Below are positions 62,292 to 64,000 of a DNA stretch of 64,000 bases, in pieces. Within the stretch, counting starts at the first letter, position 1; the number at the start of each line of letters is the position of its first letter. The DNA comes from Varibaculum prostatecancerukia (GTDB lineage: Bacteria > Actinomycetota > Actinomycetes > Actinomycetales > Actinomycetaceae): positions 1,488,001-1,552,000 of the forward strand of contig NZ_OW968402.1 of NCBI RefSeq assembly GCF_943169825.2. Reading direction: 5' to 3'. Below the pieces are notes generated by a model that was not told the origin of the DNA, made no database searches, and worked only from the letters and a program-made list of their open reading frames with translations. The position numbers and the translations under genes were made by a program.

Positions 62292-62777
62292 TTAAAACAA
62301 TCCGTCAGGTGCATCCACGGTGATTACCCCATTTTCGAGGTCAACCCCGGTCACTAAGGCTTTCACAAAAGGTACTTCCACTAGTTGATCCTCAGCCGTG
62401 GTTACCTGCAGGCGGTCTTGGAATCCCCCCAGAGCAAGTCCCGCACATTTACCTAGGGGTTCACCCGCGGGACTAACGACTTTTAGCCCTTCTAGCTGCA
62501 CAGAAGAGTATTCATCTTCCCGGGAAGTTTCCGGGGCAAAAAGTTCGGTACCCCGGATAGCTTCTGCGCCCTCACGCGTGTTTATATGCGAAAAAGTCAG
62601 GCAGTAGCGATTTTTTATTTCCCGGTAGGACGCCACTGTCCATTCCTCACCTGCAGCGGTAGTCAGGGTGGCTCCCACTTGGAAACGTTCGGCGGGATAG
62701 TCGGTAAAGGGACGCACCAGCACTTCGCCTTTTAGGCCACGCGGCGGGCCAACCTGCCCGACTTTTACCAGATTCAT
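62292..62777 (-). CDS. rimM: Ribosome maturation factor RimM
   Basis: ATG 62777 (MNLVKVGQVGPPRGLKG) follows AGGAAAGAG; an in-frame start 12 codons earlier would cross the hairpin upstream. The 161-residue protein has the N-terminal barrel (VGPPRGLKGEVLVRPFTDYPAERF) and a PRC-barrel C-terminus (VELPFVKALVTGVDLENG-like, ending TVDAPDGLF). It helps 30S assembly around S19. It starts the rimM-trmD pair with a short gap to trmD. Confidence 0.93.
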   Translation of the reverse strand: MNLVKVGQVGPPRGLKGEVLVRPFTDYPAERFQVGATLTTAAGEEWTVASYREIKNRYCLTFSHINTREGAEAIRGTELFAPETSREDEYSSVQLEGLKVVSPAGEPLGKCAGLALGGFQDRLQVTTAEDQLVEVPFVKALVTGVDLENGVITVDAPDGLF

Positions 62778-62799
62778 AGTTCTCTTTCCTGTTATATAA

Positions 62800-62835
62800 G
62801 TTGCGAGCCCCATGAATCCTCATGGGGCTCGCAAC
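62800..62835 (-). other. Intercistronic hairpin between khpA and rimM
   Basis: A 16-bp perfect stem (62800-62815 with 62820-62835, arm GTTGCGAGCCCCATGA) with loop ATCC lies between the khpA stop and the rimM start. There is no T run on the minus strand, so it is more likely a processing, stability or attenuation element within the operon than an end point. Confidence 0.65.
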
Positions 62836-62848
62836 TAAAAAACTAGCG

Positions 62849-63097
62849 CTATCGGCGCGAACGACGATCCGTGTCGACTACATCAACCCGAACCGGTCCG
62901 CGAGTAGAAAGTGCGCCCATAACCTTGCGCAGAGCCCGCGCGGTGCGACCTCCGCGACCGATTACTCGCCCAAGATCCTGCGGATTGACCCGCACCTCTA
63001 GCAGCTTGCCGCGCCGCATACTGCGTTCATCCACCCGCACATCGTCGGGGTGATCGACAATTCCACTAACTAGATGTTCTAGTGCATCCGCCAACAT
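62849..63097 (-). CDS. khpA: KH-domain RNA-binding protein KhpA
   Basis: The 82-residue protein is one KH domain with the GxxG loop in LGRVIGRGGRTARALRKVM (GRGG at about 47-50). Homologues (KhpA) bind RNA, often with KhpB, and influence cell size. It starts two bases after the rpsP stop and is in its normal place between rpsP and rimM. Confidence 0.93.
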   Translation of the reverse strand: MLADALEHLVSGIVDHPDDVRVDERSMRRGKLLEVRVNPQDLGRVIGRGGRTARALRKVMGALSTRGPVRVDVVDTDRRSRR

Positions 63098-63099
63098 AT

Positions 63100-63573
63100 T
63101 TAGGCTTCCTCACTCTCGGGAGCAGCTTCCTCAGCTTCTTCAGCCTTGGCTTCTTCAGCTTCTTTAGCTGCCGCCTCGGCCTCGGCCTTAGCTTTTTCTT
63201 CGCTTACCTTAGCCTTGCGCTTTTGTGCCTCGTCCGCGGCGGCCTTCACGTTCTTTTCGCGGGCCTCGTCGCTGCTAAGAGTTTCTTTGGTCTTAATCCA
63301 GCTTTCAACGTTTTCTTTACCGTTGAAGCGGGCAATATCGCCCGAAAGTACCAGCAACCGGCGAACTGCGTCCGAGGGCTGTGCCCCCACGCCGAGCCAG
63401 TACTGAACCCGATCCGACTGGACCTGAATAAAAGACGGTTCCTCGTTGGGGTTGTACTGTCCAACCTCTTCGATTACGCGACCGTCGCGCTTTTTGCGTC
63501 CATCCACCACTACAATCCGGTACACCGGGTAGTGAATCTTACCAACACGCTTTAAACGAATACGAACTGCCAC
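63100..63573 (-). CDS. rpsP: 30S ribosomal protein S16, with Ala/Glu-rich tail
   Basis: Residues 1-85 are a standard S16 ([40 protein letters not shown]). The rest (about 95-157) is a charged, coiled or disordered tail ([20 protein letters not shown]), longer than in E. coli S16 (about 82 residues) but similar to tails of other actinobacteria. It is the first gene of the rpsP-khpA-rimM-trmD-rplS run; the 295 bases upstream should contain the promoter and hold no other gene. Confidence 0.96.
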   Translation of the reverse strand: MAVRIRLKRVGKIHYPVYRIVVVDGRKKRDGRVIEEVGQYNPNEEPSFIQVQSDRVQYWLGVGAQPSDAVRRLLVLSGDIARFNGKENVESWIKTKETLSSDEAREKNVKAAADEAQKRKAKVSEEKAKAEAEAAAKEAEEAKAEEAEEAAPESEEA

Positions 63574-63868
63574 TTTTGTGGTTTCTCCTGTTCTATTGAC
63601 TGCTGAGTGTCCGCCCTAGCCGGTGGGATTCGGCCTGGATCAAACTCTCGAGACAAGGCCGCCACACAGAGAGGGGGTGTCTTGGCCCGGTACAACTAGC
63701 TATTCTGCCAGAATTTGAGGCTGTGTTTCTACTTTACTGCCCGCTAGGCCGGCTTCTTTGAGCAGTTTCACACCTCTTAGCTACTCTCTGCGCGATTCCA
63801 GGAGCATCGCCGCACAAAAGGCTGCCGCCCCTAATCGCTGGACTGACTGCGGTGAAACCGGGAGGGAG

Positions 63869-64000
63869 CTACTGAAAAGCACGAATAAACTGTTCCACGG
63901 CGGCGCGGGCAGTAACCGGATCTAAATCGCGGGCGCTAGCCACAAACGCCCCGCGCAAATGTTCGGGATCTTCCCGGTTATAACGGGTTTGGAAAGTTTG
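63869..64000 (-). CDS. C-terminal fragment of an unidentified protein, cut by the right edge
   Basis: The frame is open from the edge to TAG 63869 and encodes 43 residues: QTFQTRYNREDPEHLRGAFV, then ARDLDPVTARAAVEQFIRAF. Host-like codon use and an amphipathic helical pattern suggest the end of a real gene transcribed towards rpsP. The family cannot be named from so short a piece. Confidence 0.5.
   Translation of the reverse strand, partial: QTFQTRYNREDPEHLRGAFVASARDLDPVTARAAVEQFIRAFQ

Noticed and set aside
1-64000. CRISPR array or cas genes
   Set aside because: No regularly spaced direct repeats and no Cas-like protein were seen.

Overview
The window is a chromosomal segment of an actinobacterium, most likely a member of the Actinomycetaceae (a Varibaculum- or Mobiluncus-like organism; the genus is my inference). 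Marker families confined to or typical of Actinobacteria are present (DUF3043, DUF3145, DUF3052, DUF2469, MetPS, homodimeric AceE next to DUF3052), and base composition is moderate rather than high GC. Most genes lie on the minus strand.

Layout: 1-9.1 kb holds a truncated M20 dipeptidase, DUF3043, pyrD, a SpoU methylase, the methionine/alanine importer metPS and RNase E/G. 9.1-18 kb is a respiratory block: cydAB behind a perfect palindromic operator, then cydDC running directly into a GAF-GAF histidine kinase, with convergent ldh. 19-22.7 kb has a DinG-like helicase and hflX. A tRNA-Val at 22.8 kb is followed by an ABC/FtsX-type exporter of different composition, preceded by a 16-codon ORF. 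26-30 kb carries DUF3052 and aceE.

30.3-36.2 kb is an accessory stretch: a RelE-type toxin-antitoxin pair, DUF4298, two overlapping unknown genes, a duplicated and partly decayed family of small exported peptides sharing a leader sequence, a Panacea-domain/GNAT pair that looks like a toxin-antitoxin system, and a lipoprotein. A motif (GGGCGC next to CCTATATA or a variant) recurs upstream of its minus-strand genes.

36.5-51 kb is core: an acyl-carrier-like protein lacking the usual Ser, DUF3145, def, proS, ispG, rseP-type protease, dxr, DivIVA-domain protein, rlmN, cdsA, frr, pyrH, tsf, rpsB. 51.4-56 kb has an M23 peptidase and xerC-dprA-yifB-yraN. 56-58.3 kb is ahpCF. 58.4-63.6 kb is the rpsP-khpA-rimM-trmD-rplS-lepB-rnhB-DUF2469 cluster, in which TrmD is fused to a GNAT domain. 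A further gene is cut by the right edge.

The most unusual signal is a family of intergenic elements (37.8, 38.0 and 40.8 kb, a divergent copy at 12.35 kb, plus half copies) made of an outer stem and an inner hairpin joined by conserved linkers. Stem sequences differ between copies while pairing is kept, which points to selection on structure.
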